A DNA stretch of 64,000 nucleotides. Origin: Filosporella fistucella. Taxonomy: Eukaryota; Ascomycota; Leotiomycetes; Helotiales. Within the stretch, counting starts at the first letter, position 1, and each line of letters opens with the position of its first letter. The notes under the pieces were generated by a model that was not told the origin of the DNA, did no database searches, and saw nothing but the letters and a program-made list of their open reading frames with translations. Made by a program: the position numbers and the translations under genes. Positions 1 through 11,587 of this stretch are shown here, piece after piece. The stretch is from positions 1,736,001-1,800,000 of the forward strand of contig JAQJZZ010000001.1 in assembly GCA_030077755.1 (NCBI GenBank). Direction: 5' to 3'.

Positions 1-783
1 ATCTTGTCTTCTTTGTTTCCGTATACGATTTTGACCTCCATGAATTGGGCGGCCCAAACTTGCTCTCCGTTAAAGCCGCTACTGGTATTTGCCTGGCTAC
101 TGTTATTGATGCTGGCTTTGGCCCCACCTTTGGCGACGTTGGGAACCCCTGAAGCAATAGCTCCAGCATCTACAGCGCCCTCGACTGAACCACCTGAAGA
201 CCGAGCAACACCAATCTGTACATCACCATCCGTGACGAATTGTATTCCAGTGACCATCCAAATTTTTGGGGTGTTGAATTTATGTTTTCCTAACTTTCCT
301 TTATATGAGATACTCGCTTGAGTTCGGATCCAGTCTCGCACTCCTTCCTGGGTCATGACTTCTTCCCTCATGAATGTCTCTGGTTTCTTGATCTTAAGTC
401 TGCGACCAGACTTGCCTTCAAGAGTTGCAGTCACGGTTGCGTCTCGATGGCCTTCAGCTGTGAAAAGGTCGGAAAATTTTAAGGCTAGCGATGAGTCTCT
501 GGAAACTGCGAAGGAAAGAGAAAATCCTCTGGCATCAGTCTGCTCTCGCCTTGTCCATTCTTGTATGTGCTGCTCGTATTTGGTCTGATTGAGACTGATT
601 GCCATTAGTATATGCACATTATTTAATGCTGTTCACAACTCACCTCTCCCGATACTCGAAGCGTTTAGATTCAAGCCCATCGTCCGGATCTAGGGGATTG
701 AGAAATAAACTTCCGAGACGTAAGTCTTCAGGATTGATTCCATGAGTGTAAGGGAGGAAACTGCGTTTCTGTTGTGGCGCCAT
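1..783 (-). CDS. gasdermin-like pore-forming protein, partial (3' end outside window)
   Basis: Two exons on the minus strand, 783-644 and 594 down to the window edge, joined by a 49-base intron with GTGAGT donor, a TACTAAT branch site and a CAG acceptor. The first of two nearby AGs is the one that keeps frame. At least 244 residues are visible with no stop before the edge. There is no signal peptide or membrane helix. The N-terminus carries an NPLDPDDGL segment, and the rest alternates polar and hydrophobic residues as a beta-rich protein would, with an IWMVTGIQFVTDG strand pair and a Gly/Ala/Ser-rich stretch after it. Size, layout and tight divergent pairing with a CHAT protease match fungal gasdermin-like proteins (the HET-Q1/RCD-1 group), whose cleaved form makes pores in the plasma membrane and kills the cell. 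The C-terminal inhibitory segment and cleavage site lie outside the window. Family assignment comes from pattern memory and context, not a profile search. Confidence 0.6.
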
Positions 784-1951
784 AATTGTAGGAATTGATA
801 GTACGATTTTTTTCTTTGAAACTCGGTGAGAGGTGAGAGAACTCCTGTCGACGATAATAAATAATACTGGAATGTTTCGACGAGTATGCCTCGAAGTGAA
901 AAACAATCGATGCTCCAGGCTGCTCTTGGGGGCAGTGCGTCGCAATCCTGTCACAAACTCAGCCCTCGCCACCACCACATCTCGGTGAGCAACTCGAGCG
1001 CCACCTTGAACATTTTATGACCTGAAATGTATCTTTGCGCCAGCAGAATTGGCTCCAGCGCACACAGAGAAGAAAACCTGATATCGGAGTCGGTGTAAAT
1101 CAATATAGTAGTAACATTTGACTCCAAGTATTAGGAGGAGCTCTGGGTCAAATTACGGCTTGAAGGCGTCCGAGGGGAGCGCGACTTGACCCTAGTGGCA
1201 CAGCCTCCAAGCTTGCCTAACGAACTTTCCAGCTTCTGTAAATATGACGTTCAAGCCTATGATATACTAAGATCACGAAAACAACTATTACGAGCAAGAG
1301 AATAATTACCTTCATTTTTTTTTTAACTTACCTGCCTCTGGATCACCAATTATCCAGGGCTACGTCAACGCTATTGACAACGCCCGCGACAGGGCTTTAG
1401 CCTGCAATTGTGACTCTGCAGTTCAACAACGCCTCAGCGCTTGAGGTCAGCTGCGAGAGGAATTCTCCTTCAGCATTCAATTGGATCAAATAAGGGAGCA
1501 ATGAAGGAGGCTCGCCGACTTGCTCGTCTGCGGCTCTATCACAATTTGACCACAAATTTCACTGCCACCTCCTGCTGCCGCAATGCAAATGGCGCCGAAG
1601 TCTGCAGAATGACCACAAGTCACACAGGAGGTAAAAGGGTGAGTGTTACCTGTTCATCATTATCTTTCGCCGCAATTAAACCAGCGCTTTGCAACTCTGA
1701 ACGAGATTTCCGGCGGGTTTGAAAACAGAAGTATCTGATCTCATATGACAACGTCTCTAGGACTACGAAAGCTAGAGCGAAAAGCACAACCACAATTTCA
1801 GCATAGGCTCCAAACTACCAGGGTAGAACAAAGTTCAAGTCGCACCTCACGACCCCGTCAAGTATATTGGTGAGATTTTATCTACGAAACCCAGTGCCCC
1901 CTCGCCTGTATATCACTCAGCAAAGTCCTAAAAGCTCTATCTCGCAATTCG
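784..1951. promoter_or_regulatory. shared divergent promoter region
   Basis: About 1.17 kb separates the start codons of the gasdermin-like gene and the CHAT protease gene, which point away from each other, so both promoters must lie here. A run of T lies near 1314-1325. The only open frame of any length (1441-1722) begins with TTG, has no recognisable content and is not called as a gene. Confidence 0.5.
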
Positions 1952-4744
1952 ATGTCAAAGTCCCTCAAAACTTCTAGTGATGTTGTCGACGCTTTGTGGG
2001 GAAAACCCAGTACTACAGATGGGGGCGAGGATGGCCGTACAACATACAGGACATACACAACAGAACAAGGAATTCAGAGCAAAAAAGCCCCCTTAGACAC
2101 CGGCTCATCAATTACTGGCACCCCCAGGAGCTACCAATCCTCCAAGTCTGGAAGTAATGAGAAGAAGCCAGCAACGCTACTCGCCTCGGAGATTGTCAGA
2201 ACGGCTCGCCGAAAAGCTCATGATGCGGAAAGTGCAGGTGATATTGAGGGTGGAATAGGCGCTTTGGAAGAAGCCTTACAAATTATCATGCAGCAATGGG
2301 ATTATCCCTCCGATTCTTTGAGGATGAGTGAAGCCGAAATATTTCTAGAGTTAGGAATGAAAGATGCCGCACGACACACATTGTCTCATTGCAAAATCAG
2401 TCCTAACACCAGGACGCTATCTACACCTCAACAAAACCCTTCCTCACAGAGACGGGGTTCCATCACCGACTCAATATTCTCCAAGCAGATGGCTGAGTTC
2501 AATCAACAACAAACTCAAGATCAAGAAAAGCTTCTACAGGCGTTACTTCAGGCAGAAGATTGGAAAAAAGCGAGGGAGGCTGCTGCTGAACTACATTGCA
2601 TCGACCGAACGGCTTTTGATATCGAAAAGCCGATGGACAGGTTCCAGAAGTGTCGGCAGTTGCTCGCCATTGGTCTTCTGGAAGAGACTAGTGATCTCGT
2701 AGCAGACAATGATAAGACACGCCTAGGTTTGGGAAAAGCGCTTCGAAACTACAACCACGGTTGTTATGCAACCGAACTGTTCCACAAATATTTGGATCCC
2801 CCGGAAGGGCAAGTCATCAATGGCTTCGACCATAGAGACTGCACCAATCTTTTCTTCTCAGCTGCTCGGATATGTGTTCTGTTCCATCAGAAAGGGATTT
2901 TTGACAGGGATGGCACATATCTCACACCCATCAGATTCACAAGAAAATTTCGAAAAGATGACTTGCCATGTAGTCCTGCTCTTACTGAAAGCAGCTGGGA
3001 TCTCCAAGCCCTACATTTCATGGAACAGGGGAGATCTCGAGCTCTTCGCGAATTAATCTTGAAGCAAAAGGCAGACGAGTCAAACCAACAAATCGTTACG
3101 GTGATGCAAAGGCGCTATCTTATGAAGCACGCAGTGTCGGCTGCCACACAGAGCAACAGAATCAAAAAGAGTCGAGACACCTATCGAGGAGAATCGGACG
3201 CCAAAAGTACTTCAATCCCCTCTCAACACCAAAACGACGCGCTTCTTGGACTTACTAATATAACGCCCCCTTCACCCTCTAATATTATACCTATCAGTGA
3301 TATCAACACAAGGAAAGACGCCCGACCGTTAGCGATTCGAGCCCTTCTTGATACGCCTGGATTGGATGACTACAAGACGCCAAATGCCACCATACCATCC
3401 CCATCATCGTATGATGGGTCAGACATGACCTCAGAGCATCCAAGACTGGGCAAAGAAGATGCCCAGCTACGTTGGCAAAAAGCAATCCTATATGCATTGG
3501 CCGTCAGTAACCCAACTCTCAACGCTGCAATTCCGAAGTCAAGCTTCCTCAATCAATTAAGTAGCATCGGAGCAAAGATTCCAAAAGACACAGCGATAAT
3601 TGAATATGCACTTGTCCAAACATCGCTTGAGGGTCTCATATCCGTCGTCATCACGCCAGATGGTATTCAAGAGTGCATTTGGCAGAAGACTGACAAGCTG
3701 AAACGGAGAGTATTGGAACTTCTGGAATGTATGCAATCTTATAGCACTAGCTCGAGAGATGCAAGCCCGACCTCTCCTCGTCGTGACATCATTCAAAATG
3801 CATTAGAACTATGCGCAACCTTACGGAACATTCTCATCAAGCCACTCGAACGGCACATACATGCAAAACAAAAACTTATCATTATTCCGTCCGGAGAGCT
3901 CGTTCACGTCCCATGGTCAATAATGCTCTCCAAACCCGTTTCTATAGTTCCAAGCCTCTCAATCTGGGACCATCTGGTGACACACACCCAGACTTCAAGA
4001 TCAAGCTCAACGCCGCTGAGAGTCTCTGTCGTCGGCAACCCGCCTCGTACGTCTGATGGAAGTCTCGTCGCTTCTGATATTCCCTATGCGCATTTTGAAG
4101 CGTTTTATATTGCTCGAATGCACCGTTCATTCCCTCTACTGACAAAGGCTCACGGCAAAGATTCATTTCGCCCGATGCTTCCTGGCTCCCACATTCTTCA
4201 TCTTTGCGCACACTCAACATTTAACGCTTCTCATCCCTCGCTATCCAGCATCCATTTCTTTGGCAACGCACTTACAGTGGCTGATTGGCGAAAGTTGGAG
4301 ATCAAGGCAGATTTGGTCATTTTCAGTTCATGTTTGTCGGCTGTCTCAAAAGCATTTCACAGCGGGAGTGCATTTGGTTTCGCTCATACTTTGCTCTCAA
4401 CGGGGACGAGAGCATTCATCGGAAGTCTTTGGCCAGTGGACGATCTCGCCACCCTCCTTTTGATGATGATGTTTTATGAAGAGTTGGTAAAATGTTCGCC
4501 TGCTGAAGCACTCCATCGAGCTCAGATGCGCATGAAAAATATAGATCTGGAGGATATCATGGATTTGGTTGAGAAGATTAAAGAGGTTGTGGAGAAAGAA
4601 GAAAAGATTAGAGAGTATGTCGATAATCACCGATACTGGATCAGAAAGCTCGACAACCTTGGGGAGGAGGATTTGAAGGTTCTCAGGGAAGAGAGGTGCT
4701 GGGCAGCCTTTGGAATCACGGGATATGGTTTCCAGGAGATCTGA
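1952..4744 (+). CDS. CHAT-domain (caspase-like) protease with helical repeat region
   Basis: Intronless, 930 residues, ATG start. Residues 1-65 are polar and probably disordered. Residues about 70-330 are helical and TPR/SEL1-like in amphipathic pattern. The C-terminal 350 residues form a CHAT (caspase HetF associated with TPRs) cysteine-protease domain. The His motif is HLCAHS with likely catalytic H754, in place of the usual HLACHG. The Cys motif is FSSCLSA with C794, followed by the typical GFAHTLLSTGTRAFIGSLWPVDD stretch near 807-829 that identifies CHAT. It should cleave a protein partner in the cytosol. The obvious partner is the divergent gasdermin-like product, since fungal gasdermin genes are known to cluster with S8 or CHAT protease genes. 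No NACHT or NB-ARC switch is seen, so the sensing part would be the helical region. The domain call is strong; the partner is inferred. Confidence 0.85.
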   Translation: MSKSLKTSSDVVDALWGKPSTTDGGEDGRTTYRTYTTEQGIQSKKAPLDTGSSITGTPRSYQSSKSGSNEKKPATLLASEIVRTARRKAHDAESAGDIEGGIGALEEALQIIMQQWDYPSDSLRMSEAEIFLELGMKDAARHTLSHCKISPNTRTLSTPQQNPSSQRRGSITDSIFSKQMAEFNQQQTQDQEKLLQALLQAEDWKKAREAAAELHCIDRTAFDIEKPMDRFQKCRQLLAIGLLEETSDLVADNDKTRLGLGKALRNYNHGCYATELFHKYLDPPEGQVINGFDHRDCTNLFFSAARICVLFHQKGIFDRDGTYLTPIRFTRKFRKDDLPCSPALTESSWDLQALHFMEQGRSRALRELILKQKADESNQQIVTVMQRRYLMKHAVSAATQSNRIKKSRDTYRGESDAKSTSIPSQHQNDALLGLTNITPPSPSNIIPISDINTRKDARPLAIRALLDTPGLDDYKTPNATIPSPSSYDGSDMTSEHPRLGKEDAQLRWQKAILYALAVSNPTLNAAIPKSSFLNQLSSIGAKIPKDTAIIEYALVQTSLEGLISVVITPDGIQECIWQKTDKLKRRVLELLECMQSYSTSSRDASPTSPRRDIIQNALELCATLRNILIKPLERHIHAKQKLIIIPSGELVHVPWSIMLSKPVSIVPSLSIWDHLVTHTQTSRSSSTPLRVSVVGNPPRTSDGSLVASDIPYAHFEAFYIARMHRSFPLLTKAHGKDSFRPMLPGSHILHLCAHSTFNASHPSLSSIHFFGNALTVADWRKLEIKADLVIFSSCLSAVSKAFHSGSAFGFAHTLLSTGTRAFIGSLWPVDDLATLLLMMMFYEELVKCSPAEALHRAQMRMKNIDLEDIMDLVEKIKEVVEKEEKIREYVDNHRYWIRKLDNLGEEDLKVLREERCWAAFGITGYGFQEI

Positions 4745-5729
4745 AGAGAGCAGAGAGAGGAAGAAGGGCCGCATAAAGCGCCATCACTCATCTATATAAA
4801 CTCCAATGAAGTTATATTTTTATTCAAAATATACATCATGTCGCGAATATCCTGTCTCTTTTCCACACATCTTACAGCTCCGAAAAAGTTTACACATGAG
4901 AGCGTCCAAAGCCACCTAGAACACATGAGGCGCGTGGGGTATTACAACATTTGTCGTCAAAGAAGTAAGAAGATAGAATTTGAAGACTAAACGCCACTTA
5001 CAAGGTATTTTGCTCACTGCCCCTCAAACCTCAACGAAGCCAAGGAAAGGGGAACGAGTGGGATTTTTCCACGCTTAATCAACAACCGATATTCGGTATC
5101 TATGGCGTGATAAAAGCTAATAAATGCCAACACGGCATTTCATAAATCTCTAGGTCCAATATAGAAATGATCAACGCACTTTAAGCTCAAAAACCATTTT
5201 GATATCTGATAGAATAACAAAATCGTCAAATCATTTACGAGCGCAAAACCACAAAAGTACTCTTACCCCCGCTCAGATCGAAATATCCCAGCCCAGCAGT
5301 TACACCCCAGTATCTGGTCCAAACAAAAAGCTTGCTTCAACTTATCACGAATCAAACTTGCTCATAGAATATATATACAACACATCTAGATCATCCGGAT
5401 GCTAGCTTTCCTGTATCTTGGGTCATTTTGTGTCACGGTTTTCAGCGCTAGCATGTGGTTACGTGCTTTTGGCTTTTACATCGACAGAACAGAGAGATGG
5501 CAATGGATAACCCAAAGCTTGGATTTCGCTGCATCTCCATTCCCGACGATCGGTATATTTGGGAATCCTGGCATAGAGCACGAGATGCATGGCCCAGGGT
5601 ACGGCGGCAAGCGCAAAGCAATCTTTGATGGGTATATGTATATCTGTGGGAATCCCCATTAAACTGGTGTCCCAGCACTGATTTTACTACTACGGCATTT
5701 TAAAATCTTGTATTGACGATATCTGAATC
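4745..5729. other. intergenic, promoter side of Dur3-like gene
   Basis: No convincing gene. Open frames at 5199-5405 and 5399-5662 are short, start with non-ATG codons or lack recognisable content, and overlap antisense frames. Two GATA-factor type hexamers lie here, TGATAA at 5108-5113 and TGATAG at 5207-5212. This would fit nitrogen control (AreA/NIT2 type) of the urea transporter, but such short motifs occur often by chance. Confidence 0.35.
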
Positions 5730-8301
5730 ATGGCGGACACAGTTGCTGCTATACCCCTCTCTCAGGTTGGTTATACCATATTTCTCTTCAATTATTCCTT
5801 GAACAAGATTGCTAATCTAAATGTGAATTAGGGGGCAGGATATGGAGTCGTTATTGGTCTCGGAGCACTTTTCGCTCTGGGAATGATTTTGGTGACTGAG
5901 ATTATGAAAAGAAGAGGAAATGTTGAAAACTCTGAAGAGTTCACAGGTATGAAGCATCTTCGTCTCTTTCAATAATCGAGCAATGAGTATTTTGCTGACT
6001 ACAATTTTCCTATCATAGTCGCCAAACGATCTCTCGGAACTGGCCTCACTGCAGCCGGTGTGACATCTTCCTGGACGTGGAGCACGACTCTTCTGTCTTC
6101 ATGTACCGTTGCATATCAATACGGTGTAGCGGGGTCATTCTTCTATGCTGCTTGCAATAGCACTCAGATAATGGTATTCAGTAATCTGGCAATTGTAAGT
6201 CGGGGTCATTTTTGCACAATAAAGTCTCATCAATTAATCTCTAATCACAGCAATGCAAACGAAAAGCACCCAATGCACGAACCTTTCTCGAAATAATTCG
6301 AGTCAGATACGGAACAGTCGCCCATTTCTCATTCATGTTTTTCAGTCTCGCTTCAAACATCCTAGTTGTCTCTTCTATCTTGATTGGTGGTGCAGCTGCT
6401 ATTAATTCCTTGACAGGCATGAGTGTTTATGCTAGTCTGTGGTTGCTTCCTCTAAGTGTCGCTGCATACACAATGCGGGGTGGACTTAGAGCTACTATTT
6501 TGACAGACTATGTGATTTTCCTCCCTGCGGTTGTCTAAACTTAGCTTATATGAGTAGATCCATACTGCCATCATTCTAGTCGTCATTCTGGTCTTTTGGT
6601 TCAAAGTCTATGCCACAGGTTCTCAAATCGGCTCACCAGGAAGGATGTGGGATCTCCTGATCTTAGCCGCGCAGCGAAACAACTACTCCGCCCCCACCAA
6701 AGATGGCAGCTATCTCACCATCCGCTCTCTTGGGGCCCTCAAGTTTGCCATTCTCAGCATTCTCGAGTATACCGGTGTCGTCTTCCTAGACAACTCGTTC
6801 CATCAGAAAGGTATCGCTGCTGATCCTGCTTCTGCCGTTCCAGGATATGTTCTAGGAGGTTTGGCATGGTATGCTATGCCATTTACTTTAGCTACTACGA
6901 TGGGGATATTAGCTGTTGCGTTGGAGAATACTCCTGCGTTCCCGACGTATCCGAGGAGAATGAATACGCAAGAGATTGGGGCTGGATTGGCTTTGCCGTA
7001 TGCTGCTCAGACTATTGATGGTAAAGGGGGTGCTGGAGCTGGTAAGTAGCTCTTCTCTGGATATAAGTATACCGAGAAACCTGACTTTAATTGTGTAGTT
7101 CTCGTTCTCATGTTCATGAGTTGTACCAGTGCAATTTCGAGTGTACTCATTGGTACATCGACTGTCCTCTCATATGACGTCTATAAAACTTGTAAGTAAC
7201 TTCCAGAATTTGAGAGTGCTCCATTGACAAGTGGCGACAGATATCAACACCAAAGCCACCGATGCTCAGGTTCTTCGGGCAGGACATTGGTGCGTTGCTG
7301 GCTTTGCTATCTTTATGGCTGCATTTGGATCCATGCTTCACGGTATTAATATTGATTTGGGGTTCATTTATGTTAGTCTCACATTGGCTATATTTCTAGG
7401 TCCAAGCTGACTATCGCTCTAGAACATGACGGGAATTTTTACTGGATCTGCATTGCCAGCATTAATCGCGACTTTCTTCTCATCCCGACAGGGACCTCTT
7501 GCAGCCACAGCCTCCATCTGGATAGGCTTCTTCGCAGCTGTGATTACCTGGGTTAGTTAACAAAATTCAAAAAGTCACCATTAACACCGAGTATTTACTA
7601 AACTAAATATGTATAGCTGACACTTGCTCATCGTTTCTCTGGAACCGTAACAATCGCTTCCGTCGGTCAAATCGATCCATGCTTATATGGCTGCATCGCA
7701 GGTATCGGTGCCGCAGCAGTTGTAACAATTAGTATCTCAATCTTTCAGAATGAGAAATATAGCTGGGAGACTCTTCGCGACATCAAACTTCTCGACGACG
7801 AAGGAAATGATAGAGATGTCGCATTTGCAGACCCAACATACGACCCTGAGCGACTTCGAAAAGCAGCTTATATTGCTCGAGGAATCACTGTCTTCCTGTT
7901 CTTAGCTTTGTTCATTATATGGCCTTTGACGTAAGTCCCTCCCACTTTCTTTTGCTTGTATGCAGATTTGGTGCATCAAGAAGCTGACAGGTTTTTCTAG
8001 TTTATATGGCACCGCATACAAATTTTCCAAGAAGTTTTTCACAGGTTGGGTCATCGTATCTCTCCTCTGGGCGTTCTTCTCTTTCTTCAGTGTCACTATC
8101 TACCCTATTATCGAGGGGCGACACTTGCTCCTTTCATGGGCTAAAGACTTGTTTGGTAAGGGAGGTAAAGGACAGCATAGAGATGAATTTGATCACCATC
8201 AGGGGAGACAACGTTATGACGAATCGGAAGAGTCGGCTGCAGGAAGGGAGGAGAAGGATGGTAGTAAGGATTCTGCTTCGCCTGTTAAAGCGAATGGGTA
8301 G
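5730..8301 (+). CDS. urea/H+ (polyamine) symporter, Dur3-like, SSS family
   Basis: Ten exons (5730-5765, 5832-5946, 6019-6194, 6251-6511, 6558-7041, 7099-7191, 7241-7371, 7423-7551, 7617-7930, 8001-8301) give 679 residues and close in frame. The short first exon ends in PLSQ and is followed by [11 protein letters not shown], the usual start of fungal Dur3 proteins. Multiple hydrophobic segments follow in the sodium:solute-symporter pattern, including [12 protein letters not shown] and the [14 protein letters not shown] segment typical of the family. The tail after about residue 630 is hydrophilic and charged (Gly, Lys, Glu, His), as in other fungal members. It should import urea, and perhaps polyamines, at the plasma membrane. 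The many small exons and regular donor sites suggest an intact gene. Upstream GATA motifs hint at nitrogen repression. The neighbour downstream is another nutrient permease. Confidence 0.9.
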
Positions 8302-9259
8302 ACTAGGAAGAGATCCAGGGCGGGAGAGATATAGATTAGATGGTTTTCGAGAAGAGTTTAGAGGAGTGAGACTAATAGATTTAGACATTTATTGGGTTAT
8401 ACCATACCTCATTCCAATTGAAATGGCAATATACATTACTCTAGCCATTCCTGGGACAACCAGGTAATGTTTGACAGCCAGTTGAATTTGGAGTCATAAT
8501 TCAGCCTATCCTCAAATCCAAAATTCAATAAACCAAATCAAATGACTTTATAATTGAGCACGATTCCGCTTATCGGGCACAATGGGTTTATATATGTATG
8601 TTTGAATCCTCCCGAGACGACATTGCAGTTCAACCGTATTTGTCCGTTTCCAGGAAAGGCTTCCCATCCAAGTATAGTAATCAGATGCACGTTTCAATGT
8701 CTGTATGAAGGGTCGGATAATGTTAAGTGGCCGCCAAGGGGAGCCAGAATGTCATTAGCCAGCTTAGCGGACATGTCCCCTATTGAAGATTTCTCCGACC
8801 GGTCGAGAAACTTGGCATCGTGATCCTCATCCATCGCAGCCAAGCAGCTTGCTTAAATAGTGTCGGTGACTTACTCAGGGTAAGTTCTTTTCCGATATCA
8901 AGATACCAAGAAGGTTATGACTTTCTCCGCAAACCTGCGCCTCCCCTCCGCAAACCCCGCACGTCTCTCCACGATGCATTACATCTCGTCCCAGCTGTTT
9001 GTCAACCCCGGATTCAATCTTAACCGTCATATATAAAATAGAGCTGTAGCTCCACTTTACTATCTATCTTCCTTCTCGCGCTTTGGTAGTGTCTTTTGAT
9101 CTAAAGTCTTCCGCGCTCCAAATCACAAGCTGGGCGCCAAGAAGAAGCTCCATATATACTTTCAAATCCTCTGATTGACATTTTCTTTTCATCTCCTTAT
9201 CTCACAACACTCTCTTCAAGACATATCTCCCATCAATCTTTTGGATATCATCATTCATC
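8302..9259. other. intergenic, promoter of the MFS transporter
   Basis: No gene seen. Open frames here are short and overlap each other. The region next to the transporter is C/T-rich, has a TATA-like run near 9029-9040 and holds the CreA-like motif cluster listed separately. Confidence 0.5.
8925..9011. promoter_or_regulatory. cluster of CreA-like sites with an 11-base direct repeat
   Basis: Four hexamers match the reverse of the carbon-catabolite repressor consensus SYGGRG (CYCCRS): CTCCGC at 8925-8930 and 8946-8951, CCCCGC at 8955-8960 and CCCCGG at 9006-9011. Two of them sit in a direct repeat, CTCCGCAAACC, at 8925-8935 and 8946-8956, spaced 21 bases, about two helical turns. They lie 250-335 bases upstream of the transporter ATG. 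Glucose repression of the transporter is inferred. Confidence 0.4.
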
Positions 9260-11042
9260 ATGGGGATGTTCTCTGCAAACGATAATTCGGCCTATAAGGC
9301 TCCCCCTGCTGTGTATAATTGGAGAGTGTACGCTCTCGCATTGTCCGCAGCTATGGGTTCCAGTATGTTTGGTTATGATTCTGCATTTATTGTAAGTATT
9401 GTGTCTGGAAAATATACAATTTCAATCAGAATACTTATTCGCGGTTAGGGTGGCGCTATCTCTCTTCCTTCATTCCAATCAAAATTCGGCTTGTCGTCAG
9501 CGCGAGGTAATGAACTTGCAGCTCTTCGTGCAAATATCGTCAGCACATTTCAAGCAGGATGCTTCTTTGGAGCTATCGCATGTTATCCTCTGTCTGAAAA
9601 GTTAGGTCGACGAATTCCTCTAATGATTTGCGGAATGGTCTTCAATATTGGTGTCATACTCCAACTTGCATCGAATGGTATCATTGGTCTCATCTACGCT
9701 GGTCGTGCATTTACTGGTAAGTTACTATTATCAATGGCTTATCGCAACCTTGATTGACTCTTCGAATAGGTCTTGGTGTTGGTGCTTCATCTCTCATCGT
9801 CCCGCAATATATCTCCGAATGCTCGCCACCCGCCATCCGAGGTCGTCTCATCGGCTTATTCGAAATCGTACTTCAATTCTCCTTGGTCATCGGCTTCTGG
9901 GTCAACTACGGAGTCAACGAGAACGTCTCGCCAAGATCAGACTCACAGTGGCACATTCCATTCGCGATCCAACTTGTTCCCGGCTGTCTTCTCGTCATCC
10001 TTATGTTTTTCCAACCCGAGTCTCCACGTTGGCTTTTGAAAGCAGGACGAGATGAGCAGGCCCTCAAGAATCTTACTCGCATCCGTCAATTGCCCGAGAG
10101 TGATGAATATATCCAATGGGAAGTCGAGACAGTCAAGGAACAAATTTCTCTCGAGGCAGAGTCAGGTGCTCACGCAACTTTCGCAAAGAAATTGAGAGCA
10201 GTGCTCTCTCCAGGCGTCAGGAATCGTCTTGCTATCGGCATGTCTCTCATGATGCTTCAGAATCTTTCCGGTATCAATGCTCTGAACTACTACTCTCCAA
10301 CAATCTTCCGATCCATCGGCTTCAGCGGAACAAGCGTCGGACTATTGGCAACTGGTGTTTTCGGTTTAGTCAAGGCCTTCGCAACTCTCGCATTCATGGT
10401 CTTTGGTATTGATCGCCTGGGCCGTCGCAAGTCCTTGATGATCGGTTCTGTTGGTGCCATGTTCGCCATGTTCTACCTCGCTGGTTTCAGCAAGATCTCT
10501 GGCTCTTTCGATGGAAATGCTAAACAGGATGCTGGTGCATATGTTGCCATTGTCATGATTTATCTTTTCGCCATCTTCTATGCTATGTCCTGGAACGGAA
10601 TCCCATGGATTTTCTGGTAAGGTTTCAGCCCTCTCTAGACGATCGATCTGAATTAACAATTTTTAGTGCCGAAGTCTATCCCACTGGAACCCGCAGTCTC
10701 TGTCTCGTCTTCACAACCTGTACACAATGGCTCGGTCAATTCATCATAGTATACTCCACTCCTTATATGATGACCAACATCAAATACGGCACATTCATCT
10801 TCTTTGGTGCCTCTCTCGTAGTAGGAATGATCTTCGTTATCCTCTATATGCCAGAAACGAAGGGCTTGTCCCTTGAGGAGATGGACATCATGTTCAACAT
10901 CGCTGGATTGGCTCACGGAAAGAGAACGAAGACAGATGAAATTATCAACGAGAGAAGGGCCGCTGATGAGGCACATGGTGGACATTCGAAGCATGACAGA
11001 GAAGAGGTTATGATTGAGAACTCGGCGGAAAAGAATGTTTAA
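9260..11042 (+). CDS. MFS sugar-porter family transporter, quinate permease (QutD)-like
   Basis: Four exons (9260-9391, 9449-9716, 9770-10616, 10667-11042) give 540 residues. The start has YNWRVYALALSAAMGSSMFGYDSAFIGGAISLPSF, which I recognise from quinate permeases and their relatives by the YDSAFIGG turn after the first helix. Sugar-porter signatures follow: GRR after helix 2, a conserved SECSPPAIRGRL loop, PESPRWLL before the central loop, DRLGRRKSL, and the terminal PETKGLSLEEMD. Twelve membrane helices are expected. The C-terminal tail is charged and rich in His and Glu. It would import quinate or a related sugar/polyol by proton symport at the plasma membrane. No quinate catabolic gene lies next to it, so substrate assignment rests on similarity only. 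A CreA-like cluster lies in its promoter. Confidence 0.85.
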
Positions 11043-11587
11043 GCTTGCAGATTATTGATGTATCTCACGTTGGAGTTGGAGGGGGTAGATTCACTAATCG
11101 AGTTTGAATAGGTAGAAATTACAATTAATATGATGCACTATCATGACCTTTCGCAATAGGCTCAGCGATATTTAATCAGAGATGTAATAATCTACCATCT
11201 CTAAAGTTAGAAATCTATGACTCGCTCATGCTATGACATTTCTGGTACAAAGCATATGATATTCCTAAGAAAGACGTTGATTTGAGTCGAAGGTAAAAGT
11301 TTTATCCGGTGCTTTCGTGATGTACATTGGCATTTCTTGTCCTCGTGCTCACCACAATATGTCAATTAGTGTCTAGTCTCGCTAGGGTAGCTCAAAGATT
11401 ATAGACAAGACATCTAATTTACTGCAGCAAGTGCATATTTTCAGAGATGTGCTATACGAACAGTTTTGCTCAAGTATTGTTAAACTTTTCGATCAACGTC
11501 CTCGTCTCTAACAATCCACCATCAAAAGAATCTGCGACAACGTCGTCTTCGTAGCAAAAGTTGCCTTTCAATAGCATTTTCGCAGCC
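11043..11587. other. intergenic between convergent genes
   Basis: This 545-base stretch is the shared 3' side of the MFS transporter (plus) and the NmrA-like gene (minus). No gene or RNA is seen. It probably contains both polyadenylation regions. Confidence 0.6.

Noticed and set aside
1441..1722. 93-residue frame in the gasdermin/CHAT promoter
   Set aside because: Begins with TTG and has no recognisable content; more likely non-coding.
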